A stretch of 64,000 bases of DNA, from contig OX419344.1 of assembly GCA_948470475.1 (NCBI GenBank), positions 24,200,725-24,264,724 of the forward strand, written 5' to 3'. This DNA is from Galaxea fascicularis. Its lineage: Eukaryota > Cnidaria > Anthozoa > Scleractinia > Euphylliidae. The notes under the pieces are model-generated. The model made no database searches, was not told where the DNA came from, and saw only the letters and a list, made by a program, of their open reading frames with translations. Of the stretch, positions 12,798-26,700 are shown one piece after another. Position 1 is the first letter of the stretch, and every line of letters starts with the position of its first letter. The position numbers and the translations under genes are program-made.

Positions 12798-13195
12798 TGA
12801 TTATTAAGAAGGAAGGAGCCATAATGCAATATTTAAGAGCTCCATCACAAAGTTTTCTTCAGAAGAATTTTTTAAAACTATTTTTAATTTGTTCTTAGCC
12901 ATGTTTTATGAAACATTTTTGTTATTTGCAAAAGCGGTTACAGACCATGATACGGCCGCTTCGTCGTTTGAGGTTTTCATCCAGTCATATTGAATCTCAT
13001 TTCCAGAAACAAACAAGTAATCATGAAAAGTGTCCTAGTCATTTGAGGAATGCTTATTAAGACATGTAACTGTAATTTAAAACTGCTTTTTGTCTATTGC
13101 AATCGTAGGGAAACGTTTTTTATTTTTTTTTTCTTTGTGAAAGACGTATTATTTTTTCCCGTATTGTTACTAAAGTTCTTTTTATTATTAAAGAA

Positions 13196-13209
13196 AATTA
13201 TTGTTATTG

Positions 13210-13241
<32 letters not shown>

Positions 13242-13266
13242 GTTGTTGTTGTGGTTGTTGTTATTA
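13196..13266. repeat. Compound (TTA)n/(TTG)n microsatellite
   Basis: Runs of TTG, TTA and TTG trinucleotides follow one another. The open frame across it (low-complexity Ile/Val) is an artefact of the repeat. Confidence 0.93.
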
Positions 13267-16200
13267 ATGGTCCATCAAGTTGAACTAAGGTCTAATTAAA
13301 TTAATGTTTTGCCTGCAAATACCTTGCAGCAGTACTGTAGTAGAGATCACAACATGATGCACTGTTCCATATCACGCCCCACAATTCTGTATATGTTATT
13401 TATCATTTCTCAATCAAATGGAGTACCCAAGCTCCGAGTACCCCACTCAATTTGAATAAGTCTATACTGGGATGGTTCGGTCGGCAACATCGAAGCCGAA
13501 CAAGACAAAGAGATAACAATAGTTCAGTTTCGATGTGTTATTTATCTGACTCAAACGAAGGGGCTTCTATTTTTAATCACCAAGTAAATACCTCTGAATT
13601 ATTTGAAAATACCACGAGAACAAAGTTGCCCTAAGAAGCAGAAGTGATGAAGGGTCGAAATTAAAATTTTGGCCGTAGTTTTTGTACGTGACGGATTGAC
13701 AATACATACAATACAATCAATAATCAAGTATTGTTCATTGCTCAAAGAAGTAGTTGTCATAGTAACTGAAGCATCTCAAAAAGTGAATTCTCGATCGATC
13801 AGTCAATCAACCAACGCATCCATCAATTAATGAGTCAGTCGCTAACCAGTCAATCACTCATTAATAACTTCAACTAAATATAAGACATGGTTTGATGTAT
13901 TTACAATTGAAAACGTGCAAGGAAAAACATAGGAGTGATTTTGAATACACAATCATATCGACAGCTGTTTGACAATATACATATTCGATAAATATATTCT
14001 GCTCACTTAAGTTGTGCCGATAATAGAATTCGATTTCCCATACGACTTGAAGTGACTGAAAAGTTCCCGGCCTCTCGGTTTTTATCATTTAAGTCCGCCA
14101 AAGTAAGGTTTTAAATTAACAAGAATCATCACTGTACTTGTTCCCTGCTCGTAAAAATAAGGGCACACGATAATTTTTACGATCAATACTTTTTGTCAGT
14201 TCAGCAAGGTGTTACTTCATCACAAACTACCGTATACTCTATCAGAACTAAGCATAACCTTGCAAAATTATGCTTTCACCGAAAAGGTCTCGATACTTCG
14301 TAATACAACCTGCAGGTTCCCTATTGCGTGAATAATGCAATTTTGCTCTCAGTAAGCTTGGACATCAATCAATTAGCTCCGGTTTAGAGTCAGATTGTTC
14401 TTCAACGCTCTGATGGACAAAAACATAGTTCTTTCAATATTCTCTTTGAAACTGCGCTAACTGCGTGATCTCTCAGAACAGTGGATATTTGTGTAGAAGT
14501 GCTAGCTGGTGTTTTCGTCTGGAGAGTATTAAAGTATAGAACATAAATCCGATGCACTCGATAATAAATGTACGTTTGCAACAACTTGATATCAGCCATA
14601 AATATCATTCAATTTGTGTGTTTGCAAAATCGCGTGAGTTTTGTGTTTCCTGTGCGGGTTTTCGTGGAATTGCGTGTTTTTTCCCAATGGTACATTGTTC
14701 TCTGCAGGTAACTAGAGTCCAAGGACACTCACCTTGCTATGAAAGGAAATAATCAGAAGAAAGGATGTCTGGCTGTTCAGATTTTCCTAGTGGTTTGCTT
14801 GTTTCAGCCACGAATCGCGAATTGCGTGTTAAAACATAATTATTTGGAAGAAAAACAAAACAGTTGTTCAGTATATATATTTGTTGATTTGCAGGGTAGC
14901 CTGAGGTGATAAAAACCTCCGCCTTAGAACAATCAAGGTAACGGCAGTTATCTCTTTAGGAGAAAAGATAATTTAGTATTTATATTTTGCTCCGAACTTT
15001 TGATCAGAATATGAAAATAAAACCCCAGCAAGCCAAACAAACAAAAACCATAAAATCATCACAACTCCAGCCACAGACAAAGGGCCTTCCTGTGGCACGA
15101 CCTTTATCATTAGAGCATTACTGATTTACAGAACAGACGTTTGGCGACAAGGCTGTAGGAGGGGGGAGTGGGGGGGGGGGGGGGGGCGACGAGAAGAGGG
15201 TTAAAACGGGTAAGCAGCTGCTAGCTGAGTGAAAGAGTGTTCGGTAGAGCGCTAATTTCCCTGGGTGCGTTTCATTCTCCTCTGCAATACCTGAGAATCA
15301 TACAAGTGCAGCTCCTTTTGGAGGGGCGGATAATAGCCCACGGTACAAAACATGAATATTGTAGCTCGCACTCAAACTGCCAAAAGCTCAACATTTTTTT
15401 TCGAATGTGGCACTGGGCGATAATGTGAATTTACGAGCAGCAAAAACGTGCTGTGTGTTGTGTTGCCGCTTGATTCTTGATTCTAGTCTCGGCGGTTTCT
15501 TTCGCTGTGCAAAACGGTAGACGCTGACTTTGCTTTTTTTGTTGAGAATGTGAGAAAAAAAAAAGCCCAGAGACGGCGACTTTGTTTTTAATAAACTCGA
15601 TTATGGAGGAGAGGAAAGCTGCGCGTATCGCACTTCTCCCCCCGAAAAAGTAATGCCTACGTGATCTCAATCACAATGCGTGTTGTGAAAAGTTCAAAAA
15701 AGCAACATCTCACGCAGGGAAAAAAACTCGAACAACAAAAACATCACTTGAAGGCGCTCTTCCCTTTTCCGCTTCTTTCCAGTTGACGTACTCACGACAC
15801 TCACTGCTGATGGCAAAGCAGACTCGAAAAACAACTTTTGACATTTTATCACTTGAGGGTTGTTTACATGTAATTGGCATTGTTCTGCAGTATTTTGTAC
15901 CCTGCTAATCACCAGAGGTTTCGCCGCCGAATAAATAGAACCTTAGACACAGCTGGCGTTATTTTCATCCGTCAATGAACTGGTCAGTGAAGACGTTTCT
16001 AAGGACTTCAAAGAGGGATTATTCCAGAAAAGACCAGAGATTCACAGAGATGATACCGAGGAAAAAGCCCACGCACACGCTACACTTACGAATTTCTCCT
16101 CGCCGCGCAGAGCTTACACGCTCTTACGTGGTTCTCAGAAATAGACGTACACTACAATGCCGTCTTTCATTGCTGAGCTATCGTTTGACCTGTCGCACAA

Positions 16201-16454
16201 ACTGATTGGCTACCATCAACAGTTGTCATAACAACTGAATGTGCGACTCATCATGACGTAACGATCCCACCCGAAAACCAGGCCCCCCGCGACGTGGCGA
16301 GATAATAGCGTGTAGTCCCAGTATGTATATATTTGATACTGCCCTTGCTACATAACAGTCTCACTGATTATCGCGCCATCGAGCGATTTACTTTTTGATG
16401 CGTCAACAGCCGCAATTGACAAAGCAAAAGACGTAACGCGTATACACTTCACTA
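13267..16454. other. YAP 5' flank, no gene recognised
   Basis: No supported exon. Notable items are a degenerate tract rich in tca/gtca words (about 13795-13870), a G-rich run with 17 consecutive G (15170-15186), and the region just upstream of the YAP start (about 16250-16454), which should contain the promoter and 5' UTR. A TATA-like word (tatatattt) lies near 16326, but I cannot show that it is used. Confidence 0.45.
15161..15186. repeat. Poly-G tract
   Basis: Six G, then agt, then 17 consecutive G are read directly. It is a possible quadruplex-forming or slippage-prone tract; its length may be affected by assembly error. Confidence 0.9.
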
Positions 16455-18077
16455 ATGATGGAAAGAAAGAACAGTAATTGCGTGGTACACGTTCGTCAAG
16501 ATTCAGATAATGACCTGGAGGCTCTGTTCCATGTTGTTAATCCCACAACAGTGACCAAGACACATCCAGATACAACCTCGTCGAGTTCGGTGCCGATGCG
16601 ATTGCGGAAGCTACCTCCTTCATTCTTCAAGCAGCCTCCTTTAGATGGAGGACTGTCTCCTGAATCGGATCATCCGTCGGGGCTACAGATCAGCCACTCA
16701 CGAGCGCATTCATCGCCGGCTTCGCTAACAGTTCCCACGAATCTAAAAGGTCCTCCAAACCACTCCTTGAGCCCGGTTGTTCATCAGCGATCAACCTCGT
16801 TCGACAATACGGCTCTACTCGAGGAGCCTGCTCAAATGCCTCCTGGTTGGGAAATGAGATCGACGCCAAATGGTCAGCGCTATTTCATGAAGTAAGTCTT
16901 CTATTTATAAGTGAATTCGCGCCGTCACTGTTGTAGCAAGTTTCATAACTTAACTTCAGTTAAGCTACCACTTTAAATATTAAAGCTCGCGCACTACGAC
17001 GTCAAAGTTGTGAGATGTAAATTTCTTCACATTAGCGACGCGTTATGGTTAAAGCGTCTAATTACTGTCTAACAGTTTTCGACTGGAAAAGTCGTCGCGT
17101 CATAGATGTTCCTTACTAGTTTGGTGTCTTGTTGTTTGGTACCCAGGAAACATTTGAAACCTGTTTTACTTTAGATACGTGTCTCACACTGCTCAATATG
17201 GCGGGTAGCCAATTTGTATTTGATAGTGAGTGCAAGTTCGATGTTTTCGCAACGTTAAAATTAAAATTAAATTATTCTCTGTCGCAGTCACTTTGAACAA
17301 ATAACCACTTGGCAGGACCCGAGGAAAACACAGTCAACTTCCAACTTAAACAACGCTCAAACAGCCGGCAGTTTGCCTGATGGCTGGGAGCAAGCGATAA
17401 CTCCCGAAGGCGATATTTACTACATCAATCATATTGAAAGAACAACAAGCTGGGTTGATCCGAGAATCGCTATGCAATGTAGAAGCCAGGAGAACCTTCG
17501 CGGTTCATCAATCCCGCCAGAGATGTACCGACACAGGACCATACAGCTTCACCGCCTTCAAAGAGAGCGCGAGCATCTTTTAAAGCGACAGCAGGAGTTG
17601 TTGAAGCAAGAGATTAGGTTGAAACGCGATATTCTTGAAGAAGGGGGCACAAAGTCTTCACTACTCGGAAATTTGACGCGTGAAGTGTCCTTGCTATCTC
17701 CTCAAGACTCTACGCCAGTCACGAATGGTGGCCACATACGAGATGAATCGTTTGATTCGGGGCTCGGAATGGGTGGAGGGAATTACCAATTTCACGATAT
17801 CGACATGAACGAGTCACAACCCATGTTCGACGCGAATTACAACTCGAAAGAGTCGACGTTTCGAGCCGATCCGGGACGCAGGCTTCCCGATATCTTGGAC
17901 AGTTTGCCCGGCACAAATGTAGATTTAGGTGTGATGGAGGGAAATGATAGCACCACAGACATGGACACCGATGATCTCGGAGTGGGTTTGGAGTTCAACT
18001 CTGAGATGCTAAACGACGTTGAAAATTTAATATCCCCCGGAAACAAGATCGGTGACAACTTTTTGACTTGGCTCTGA
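16455..18077 (+). CDS. YAP1: Yorkie/YAP transcriptional co-activator, complete, two exons
   Basis: Exons 16455-16891 and 17288-18077 (GT-AG, phase 2) encode 408 residues. YAP is the nuclear effector of Hippo signalling: unphosphorylated, it enters the nucleus and drives growth genes with TEAD. Visible in order: the TEAD-binding region, with [15 protein letters not shown] (16-30) and [12 protein letters not shown] (48-59); a LATS/14-3-3 site HSRAHS (Ser86, equivalent to human Ser127); a second HxRxxS site HQRSTS (Ser115); WW1 (about 128-158, W132/P157); WW2 (about 176-205, W179/P204); a basic coiled coil (about 230-262); HIRDES (Ser300) followed by the DSGLG phosphodegron (302-306); an acidic, Ser/Asp-rich activation region; and the PDZ-binding tail FLTWL. 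The intron cuts WW1 after FM, and the N of the NH motif is restored across it. I chose the first of two adjacent ATGs; the second is equally possible. Two WW domains and the tail make YAP certain, rather than TAZ-only or another WW protein. Confidence 0.96.
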
Positions 18078-20363
18078 AGTGGCGGCGTATAAAGACTGAT
18101 CATGATAGATTGTCAAGTGACATTTTAAACAGAGTATAAATCCTAAGTGAGTATATTTTACTGTTTCATATTAGCGCGATCTAACCGTTTTTACACATTT
18201 TTGCATACGTATAAAAGGGAGGGTAAGTTTATCACTATATTAAAAAGAAATTGTTTCGCAGCGAAACTTAAAAGTTCGGCTTTAGAGTCGAAAGCATAAG
18301 CTTTATGTTATTTTTTTAGTTGCAAGTGCAAACAGACTATTTTTGCGATGGGATTAATCTAGTTTTTTAATGAAATCGCTGTAAGTAAGGATCACGACAG
18401 TTACGGGAAAAGAAGCAAAAAGGGCGGCTCGAGTTTACGTTCACAATTAAATTGTATTTTTTTCCTCTATTTTCAATCATCTGTCGTTTGCATATGAGTG
18501 TGATTTCATAGAATATGATCCGCGCTTTTACTCCACCCACGGAAAAAAAAACCTATTGTGTTTTGCTAATTACATAGCATCAAACGTAAGCGGTACTTGT
18601 AAAATGCCATTTTATTCGTACCCGGCGGGAACCGATTCACTGAGCGTTCACTTACAAACAGAGCTTAAGATAGGATTTGCCTCAGTTTCTCGATTTCGCT
18701 CATTGAGAGTCATGATAACAGATCCTTTTTAGTTAGCTAGGAGGCATTTAATGGTTTATTAAGCCGTAATTAGAACAGCAACGTTGTGTTCTTGATCTTA
18801 TTTGAAACTACATCGATCGTTTAGCGTACAAAGATATCCACTCCCCTGGTTTAAGTCATAGGCATAGCTTCATTACATCACCAAAATTAATACAGAATGA
18901 CACGAACAATCCATTGTTTTTAATCGTTTTAGTGACAAATCTCTATAAATCATGTAGAAACACAGTTTTGCGTTTTCCTTAATGTAAATAGTATTCTGTT
19001 TTTTAATAGTTAAACATTTATTTTTACATATCAAAAGACAGAGATCTGCTCGGGAAGGATAGAGCTCGTGGCAAGGTATTGTAGATACATAAGCGACGTT
19101 TTGAACTTGATCATAGGAATAAGTTTTTGTTTTGACTTCCTTTCTGGCTTAAAACTGGTTACACGCATTTTCCGCTTTAACAAAGCTGGGAACGTGAAAG
19201 CTGAAGTTAGCGGGGTGGCAGGAGATTGTTTATTTTTGTCTTTAATAGCGTGCCGCCAAAATTATTCATATTTCCAGCTGATTAATGCATGGGACCTCTC
19301 GGAAATAAATAAACAAATGTCTTTATTTTTGCAGAATCAAAACAGTGACATTTCATATTAAATGTTCTTATATGTGTTTCCTGGAGAAACCTCACATAAT
19401 AAAGTATTTTATTAAGAAAAGAGAGACTGGAGTTGCTCTTCTTATTGGGCATCATAACCCTTGAGTAAACTTGTGACAATGCATCGGCAATCATCACGCT
19501 AGTTGAGTTTTGCATAAGAATTGTACACAGAAATCAGGATAGGGCTGCACCTCAAAATTAATATTACCATAGACAAGGGCTTTTTTCACGACTCATTTCG
19601 GGTCATGAGCTGCAGCTGAAGTTATCGTCTAGACATCTAAATTGCCTTCCAGCTCGATTGTTCTCTCGCATCTAAAGCACACGCAATGTCACTTGATACT
19701 TCAGCGTGAGAAATAATACCCACAAGAAAGACGGAGACCATATATCAGCATTCATATTCTCCTGATAATGGAACTTCTTGATAGAAAACATATTCTCAAA
19801 AGATTCTGGGAGCCAGAACTTTTCATCAAAACAACTTTGATTCTTCCTATGACCTGTTTGCTTGATTGCGTATCCATCTTGTAATGAGAAGTTACAGATT
19901 AGTCACCTTCAGAGGCTTTCTTCTAGATCGCTGCAGGCATTCAAAAAAGAACTAAACCGGAACTTTGTGTTTACACAACTGGGCATCTTCTTGGCAACGT
20001 TGGCGGTATTGAGTGTAGGTTTCAATGCAAATCTGTAATAAAAAAGGTTGCATCATACGTAATTAGTTGTTCCTATTTCCGCCATAATCTTTCACAGCTC
20101 CTCGACTTTCAGCATAACGTACATTGAGTCCGAAAACGTGCTAATATGCATTTTACGTAGAATACCGCCTCAAAATGAACCGGCTGAGTAACTCCAGGAT
20201 TTACCGTCATTTGCCTTTTCCAGTCGACAGGGAATTTTCAATTTCCTGTCTATAAGGCCACCAATAAGAGCTATCGGTTCATTTTTATACAAATGGATTT
20301 TGAAATTAATGTACCAAATTTTACGAAAGAGACAGGAAGTGATAGTGATATTGTATAAATGTT

Positions 20364-20828
20364 TCAAAGATTTATTCTGTGGAAAAAAAGCCCGCGCGTG
20401 AAGAGAAAAGATCTGAACGACCGTACGAGGACGAACAACGTGGGAAAAAAGGATTGAGCTTTAGTGTTTCGGCCTACTTTTATGAAGACTATTGACAAAG
20501 ACACAGCCAAAAGTAAACATAGTGAAGTAAACAGTGATTTTTTACATACAGACGTGAATTTTAATGCAATATTCTTCTTACAGTTCAAACCTGTAGAACT
20601 CAAGTGAAACTGAGCACTGGTTATTCCGAGATACTTGTTTCCTTGTTTAAGTATTTTACTTAACTTTGTAAACTTGCCAAGAACCAAGTAGCGTGTCGAT
20701 TCAAGTTCAGACAAAACAAGTTTAATCAGGAGATTTTGTGGAGGAACTGCCCATACAAAGAACTGAAACACCGCAGCAAACAGTAGGATTTCTTTGTCAC
20801 GGTTTGCCATAGTCAAATTTGTCGCCAC
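20364..20828 (-). CDS. Uncharacterised hydrophobic ORF, possibly a pseudogene
   Basis: A 154-codon open frame on the minus strand (ATG at 20828) encodes two hydrophobic stretches (LLFAAVFQFFVWAV near residues 14-27 and SLCLLLAVSLSIVFIKV near 100-116). The PPQNLLIKLVLSEL segment faintly recalls the first transmembrane-loop region of rhodopsin-like GPCRs, but none of the later GPCR motifs are present. I do not recognise a family. It may be a decayed receptor fragment or chance. Confidence 0.2.
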   Translation of the reverse strand: MATNLTMANRDKEILLFAAVFQFFVWAVPPQNLLIKLVLSELESTRYLVLGKFTKLSKILKQGNKYLGITSAQFHLSSTGLNCKKNIALKFTSVCKKSLFTSLCLLLAVSLSIVFIKVGRNTKAQSFFPTLFVLVRSFRSFLFTRGLFFHRINL

Positions 20829-21509
20829 GCTGCATGTTGCTGACCGGTAAAAATAGCGGGTAACCTCATTACAAACTGCCTAAAAATTAAGTTTCTTGTG
20901 TGAAAAACGAACCTTTCCGAAGTCTGGTGCCCCTCAACAGCTAGTCAGTGAAATTTGATCATAATGTGAGCATAACTAACCAACTCCACAATAGTAAGTT
21001 AGTTAGAAGTAAGTATTTAACCTCACGGAGTGCAACGAAGGTTAAATTTCAAACCGTGAGAAAGTCAGACAGACCTAACTTTATTAAACATGCCCTATGT
21101 AACCAATTACATTTGCATCAAACTGTTAACCTGTTCAAATTCATTTTTTTTTCGAAATCTGATAGCTTTGAGTCACCGTTTTGTCATTTTTGTAACAGAA
21201 CGTGACTTTCTAAGATTCTCTTCTCGTTAGTAACAGGTCTTCAGTTGTGGCGTTTTGAAGAAATCATTAGCGCTGTTGTAAACATTAATCCTTCAAACCC
21301 TTGCCGCTTTCGCTTTGTTTATTGACGAATGACGAGCAGTTTTTGCCACACCTTGAATGAAGTTTCCGGTGTAAAGAAAACTAACAGATCGATTTCCGCG
21401 TGTGAAGTCCTGTTCTGATCATGAGTAAATAGGCAGATTTGCAAACCCGTCATGATCTAAAAATGAAATAGAAGCAAAAAAATCCAAAGACCCTTCTCGC
21501 CTTATTTGA

Positions 21510-21570
21510 TTTTGTGCAGCATAGTAAACAGTACCACAGGGAAGACAGCATTGTTCAGTAGCATTTGATT
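21510..21570. repeat. Short dispersed repeat, copy 1
   Basis: A segment around cacagggaag...tcagtagc resembles 28700-28770 over roughly 55 bp, with gaps. On the minus strand both encode a related FPV-L-containing peptide. It is probably a fragment of an old dispersed repeat. Identity is modest. Confidence 0.3.
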
Positions 21571-23696
21571 GGTACACTTAACCTCCCGCTCACAGGAGTT
21601 CAAACGTGTTAACATGGGAATGAGGGTTGCAAATTTTTGCGGTGGGACTATGGAGACCCCCAAATCTTTGGCATGAACAGCTCCATTTAATGCCGCGGGT
21701 AGGACCAATGAGAGTCTCTCATCGGGTTTCGCAATCAAAACCTTTGGGCAATTTTGTTAGTTGATATTTGCTCAGTTGTAAAATAGTAATACAATAAACT
21801 AATCTGTTTTAGTCACCTAAAGCTTTATTAAAAGATTTCGGTGACAAAATTCAAAGCCTCCTTTTAGATACCGACCGTAATTTTTAGAATGATTTGTTTA
21901 TGTTAGTTTTTTATTATTTGGACATTTTATTAAATTTGCTACTTGCCTCAAAGTTTAGGCCGCAATTCAGAATACGTCGCTTCCGACGGTGGGATAGCCA
22001 ATACCGAAAGTCGCCGATTTCGAAATCATCGGAAATGCTCGCCATCGTCGCTTGAATATTGTTCAAATAGCTTCACGCATCACCGGTATCGATCATTTTC
22101 AGTTCAGTATCGTGTTTCGATTTTAGCTTTTTCTTTTATATTGCTCGAAGCCTCAAAATTGAACCTGGAATGAGCTTCAATGTCACATTTTCAAATGAGT
22201 CCAGTATCTTTCGCCAATTGCTGTCTCAATGCAATAATTTTCACAGTGTTTGTCGTGAAACAGCTTTGATCAGCAGCGTAGATTCACAAACAGGTGAACT
22301 GAATATAGAAAATAATAAATTATATTTTTTCTTCATGACCCACCAGTTTCATTACCAAGGATAAAGAGCGTTAGATGGCACTAACAGGGAGTTGATATTG
22401 GTTGAACTCGGAGAAGTTTGGTTTCCTCGGTGACAATAGTGGTTATTTCAGTCTTAGAGGTAGAAACCATTAACTTTCTCCCCCTTTGAATCAAACCCCA
22501 GACATGTAACACAAAACCCTTGTGAGCGGCCATCCAAATCAAACTGAGCTAAATCCATCAAGTCTCAAAGACTTGAAATAAGATTCAAGAATCAAGAAAA
22601 TTTTACCATAGCCACCCTGAGTTGCTAGCGAAAGCTCGACCTTTTTTAGCCCGTAATGAATGGGGAGGGCGCCAACGAAAAGCTTGATACCCAGGTTAGG
22701 CCATTTTTATTGTTAATTCCCTCTTGGACAACATGAGTCTTTCATCAGAAAGTCTAATAAAAGACTGCATCCGTTCACGGTTTGTCCTTCCTCGTTCTTA
22801 TCGGTCTTCTGTGTAATTGAAACACACGTTGGCCAAGGCTTTGGCACTGGTTTTATATCCATCCGCCGTTTTCCCCCAGGTTGATCGATTCTCTAGATTT
22901 TCCATGTTGTTTTCTTGGTAGTGGAATAGTTCGGAAGTCTTACAAGTCCATTTCGTGCGGCATTTTGTTTCAGTACAAACACAAGGATGTTCTCTTAATC
23001 CAACCGTGTTGGAAATGATCGTAATTTTAAAATATTAGAGATATTGCTATTGTCACGGAAGAAAACACGCAAAAAACGTTTTAATCGTAAAAATTTTAAC
23101 TTTGTAGTCACCATATTAGGTTCCGGTGTATAGTAATTATGGAACTTTTTAGCGCTCTTGTCATTTATGATATATGTATCTTCGCAACGTTTAGTGTTCT
23201 TTCCACAAGGAAATAACTTCAATATCTTGACTTATACAAGACTAGATTTTTGGCAGTCAATAAACATCGTCATAGTTTTACCTTCTGCCTACAAGCCTTG
23301 TTTTGAATTACAAAATTCAGAGTTCCAAAATATATAACTTGAAGACTCAGCGATGTTTCAGGGGTGCCTAAGATACTCAGCATTCAAAACAGATATCATC
23401 TCGATTAATGCAAATTAGTGGTATATGGGCTGCTGAGCAAAAATAGAACTGAATACCAATTGCCATTTATCATCAGGAAGTCATTCGTTTCCCGTATTTG
23501 CTCATAGTTCTCTATTTCATGAATAGCGTTGCCGGGTTGATAACAGTTTTCCTGTTTTACCCAGAACAAGCCGCATTGTCAAGAGTCACGTCCCGTTGCC
23601 AGCTGATCGTTAAAATTCATTTCCAACAATAACAATCTGTATTGGTCGCCTACTATAACTGTATTTGTAATTCAGTCGGTAGGCGGCTTTTCGAGT

Positions 23697-23752
23697 TCCT
23701 CTCTCTCTCTCCCTCTCTCTTTCTCTCTCTCTGTCTCTCTCTGTCTCTGTCT
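23697..23752. repeat. (CT)n microsatellite, interrupted
   Basis: A run of ct dinucleotides with occasional g and extra c/t is read directly. Confidence 0.93.
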
Positions 23753-26700
23753 ACTGATCGAAGATAGAAAACTCAAAACTTCTTTTGAGCCTGTTTTATG
23801 TGGACGCACACTTCCTTACGCCTCCGGCGCGTGGCTTCGTCATGTAACAACTTAAGTCCCCTCTTCCCGTTATTCCTCATTTTACATGACGTACCCAGTG
23901 CATTCAGAAGCTAAACCGGTTATTCCAGCGTGGGAAATCGCGGCTTACAACTTAAACCGGATAACAAATACTCAGAGCCAGCTTTTGTCGTTTCATCACG
24001 ACTGTGAATTCTTGTTGAGCACAGTTTTTTCCATTTTTCACAAGTTTTCTCTTCACAACAAAATTAGCCTTCCAATCCTCTATAATACAGTATACCTTTG
24101 ACATGAATACCTTAGTTCAGTTTATCAGTTTTATTTTCCAAGAAAGCGTCACTTTCTCATCGTTCCTTTGGTTATTACAATTATTATTAGTAGTAGTATT
24201 ATTAACATTGATCATTACATTTTCAATACGCAATGAGAGGTCGCTTATAGTCCTACGTCCCACTCAGATGAGGTGGTGTACTGCTTGTTGTCCTCAGTTG
24301 ACACAAGCTAGCTGGATGAGAAAGTATAATAAATAGGAGAAAAACAAGAGAGGGTGTTATTACCCCACGCTCCCGATCAGTCTTTTGTCCCTCAGAGTGT
24401 TTGTTTGTGAAGGCAATAAGCGATATTTATTTTCGGTCTTTTCTATGCTCAGCACAGAACATCTGGAATAAGGAGGCATGAATTTTCCAGTTCCTCGTGA
24501 GGTATAATTTATTCATCCTGCAACTGATCCAAGTTTTGTTTGACGGATGGAGAAACTAACAGAAATCAAAGGAGTTGATTATTTGTCTTCCCCCGTTTCC
24601 TGCTGAATTTAGGAGCGTTTATCGTTACTGTAGCAGGGGAAAACTGTTGCTGTGCATGTTCCAAGTTTTCACTGAGACGTGGCTATTAATGGATACTAGA
24701 AAATCAGATTTCCTTCCTGTAATTGTAAGGTGGGCTGTTTATGAACAATCAGACTTCCTACATACCCCTTTGGTCAGTACTCCCTAACCTCTTGGAATAA
24801 CGTCTTCCTTGTACTTTGTATGTTTGTCAACACTCACGTGAAGGAAAAACAGAATGTGGCACGTGACTTACGATTAGCTTGTTCATTTTGATTGATCTTA
24901 TGCTCGCTCACGCTCTCATGTGCACAATTACCTGTGTTGTTTTTTCGAAGGTTCGAGTTCAGTTTACATGTACGACTTTTGTTTGCTCATCAAACAGTCT
25001 GTTGGTTTTTAACAATTAAGTTATCCCTTCAGCACCGAACAGCAATGAGTTTTGCTAGTGATTGAAGGCCGGGCTGGTAGCTTTAAAATACAGATATTCA
25101 GGTAATATTCAGGGCCAAGAGAGCCGGTTCCCTCTAATTCACAATCACTCGTGCTTGCACAGCTGAAAGCCATACAGGCTTCCGCTGCCTGTAATCACAT
25201 TTTAGTTATGTTTAGTTTTGTTTACAGGCATTGCATTACTTAAGATGCGAGTTTGCTTGGATCAGCGATAGTAATTTTAAAGTGTCTCAAGCTGTATTTT
25301 ATCTCTTCGAGCAACAAACAAACCAATGACAACATTAACATCTCAACTGTTTTTTTTTTCTACGAAAAATATTCTTGATTGTATGAAGACTGACAATGAA
25401 CGTGCAGACTAAATTTGGGGATTCAAGAGGACAAATTAAAACAAACATCTCCTTTAATTGCCCCATTTACAGAACCTCTCCAAAACATATCAATTTCATT
25501 TGTGGTTGACAAGGCGTGGCTTGATCTTTCCACAGGAGAAACAAAGAAGGGGTGCTTTGAAGGCCTCAGTCAACACTTTTTTTTCAAATTCAACCCTTTC
25601 AGCCTGACCTTTCCGTTCTGAACAGTTAATCGTTCACGATTCCTCTAAAGATTTTACAACACCTGCCTGTGATGTTTTTTTTCTTTACAAGGTAGTTCTC
25701 ACTTTTGAGTCTATGATAAAACCATGAGTAATATCGCTCACAACTTCATCCTTTTTGAAAGCATGTGAGCAGGGCTTTCCTGTGGTGCAGTTTATTGTGT
25801 TACCTGTTAAGTGTGATCATTCACATGAAAGCTTAGCTGAGCGGCACCTTAAAGTCTTATGACCGCTTTATTTTCAAATACTTCCCAGGGGAAACAGCAG
25901 AAATAGTATCAACTGATCACTGTACTTTGGAACCCTGCTAAAATGCTTCTTATTTTACAACAGATGATGAAAAACATTACGTAACCGATACCGTTGTGTC
26001 CGGTTTAGAACACAGTGTATCAGGAATCACCCCCAATTTGATACAGATAAAAACAACGCAGTTTGACGCTTCAACAGAACATCATCACGATCCGTCGTCT
26101 TCATCGTGTTTGAGCTCAAATACACCTCCATGTAGTATACAAGGCCACAAATGAACTCAGATTTTAATCAGTCTATTTCGTCTCTCAGGTCTGGATGCCG
26201 GGTAATATGTAAGAACATCAACAGTTGTGAAAAATCTCCGGCGGGCAAACAGCCAAAAGCTGACAGGCCTCCCAGGCTGGGTGTGGTTTCTAATATAATG
26301 AGGGTTGAGGGTAAAGGGTTGTTTTCAAATCTGCTCTCTATAAAACTCCAGACACGCTGTGGTTTGCTGCCGTAACCGCATTTTATCACATCAGTTTCTT
26401 TTTTATCACCAGAAATAATAGAGCGGGCTAACACGCTACCTGACTGACTTCTTTAATTCCTCCACCTCCCCAGAAAAAAAGGCATTGATATTAAGTTAAT
26501 TAAACTTAAGAGTACCCCACGAAGGGAATGTTAACGTTTTAGTGGGGCACAATTTCATTCACAGGCTCTTAAAGACCAGAACCAAGGAGTGAAGAGGTCG
26601 TGAGACCAAGCAGTGCTGATGGAGACTTTCAACTCTTCTTAACTTGTTTTTCAAGGGCGTTTTCTAATCTACAAAATGACTGAAATGATAAGTTGATGTC

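Noticed and set aside
13050..13283. Small hydrophobic protein (Ile/Val-rich)
   Set aside because: The frame is produced by the trinucleotide microsatellite at 13196-13266.
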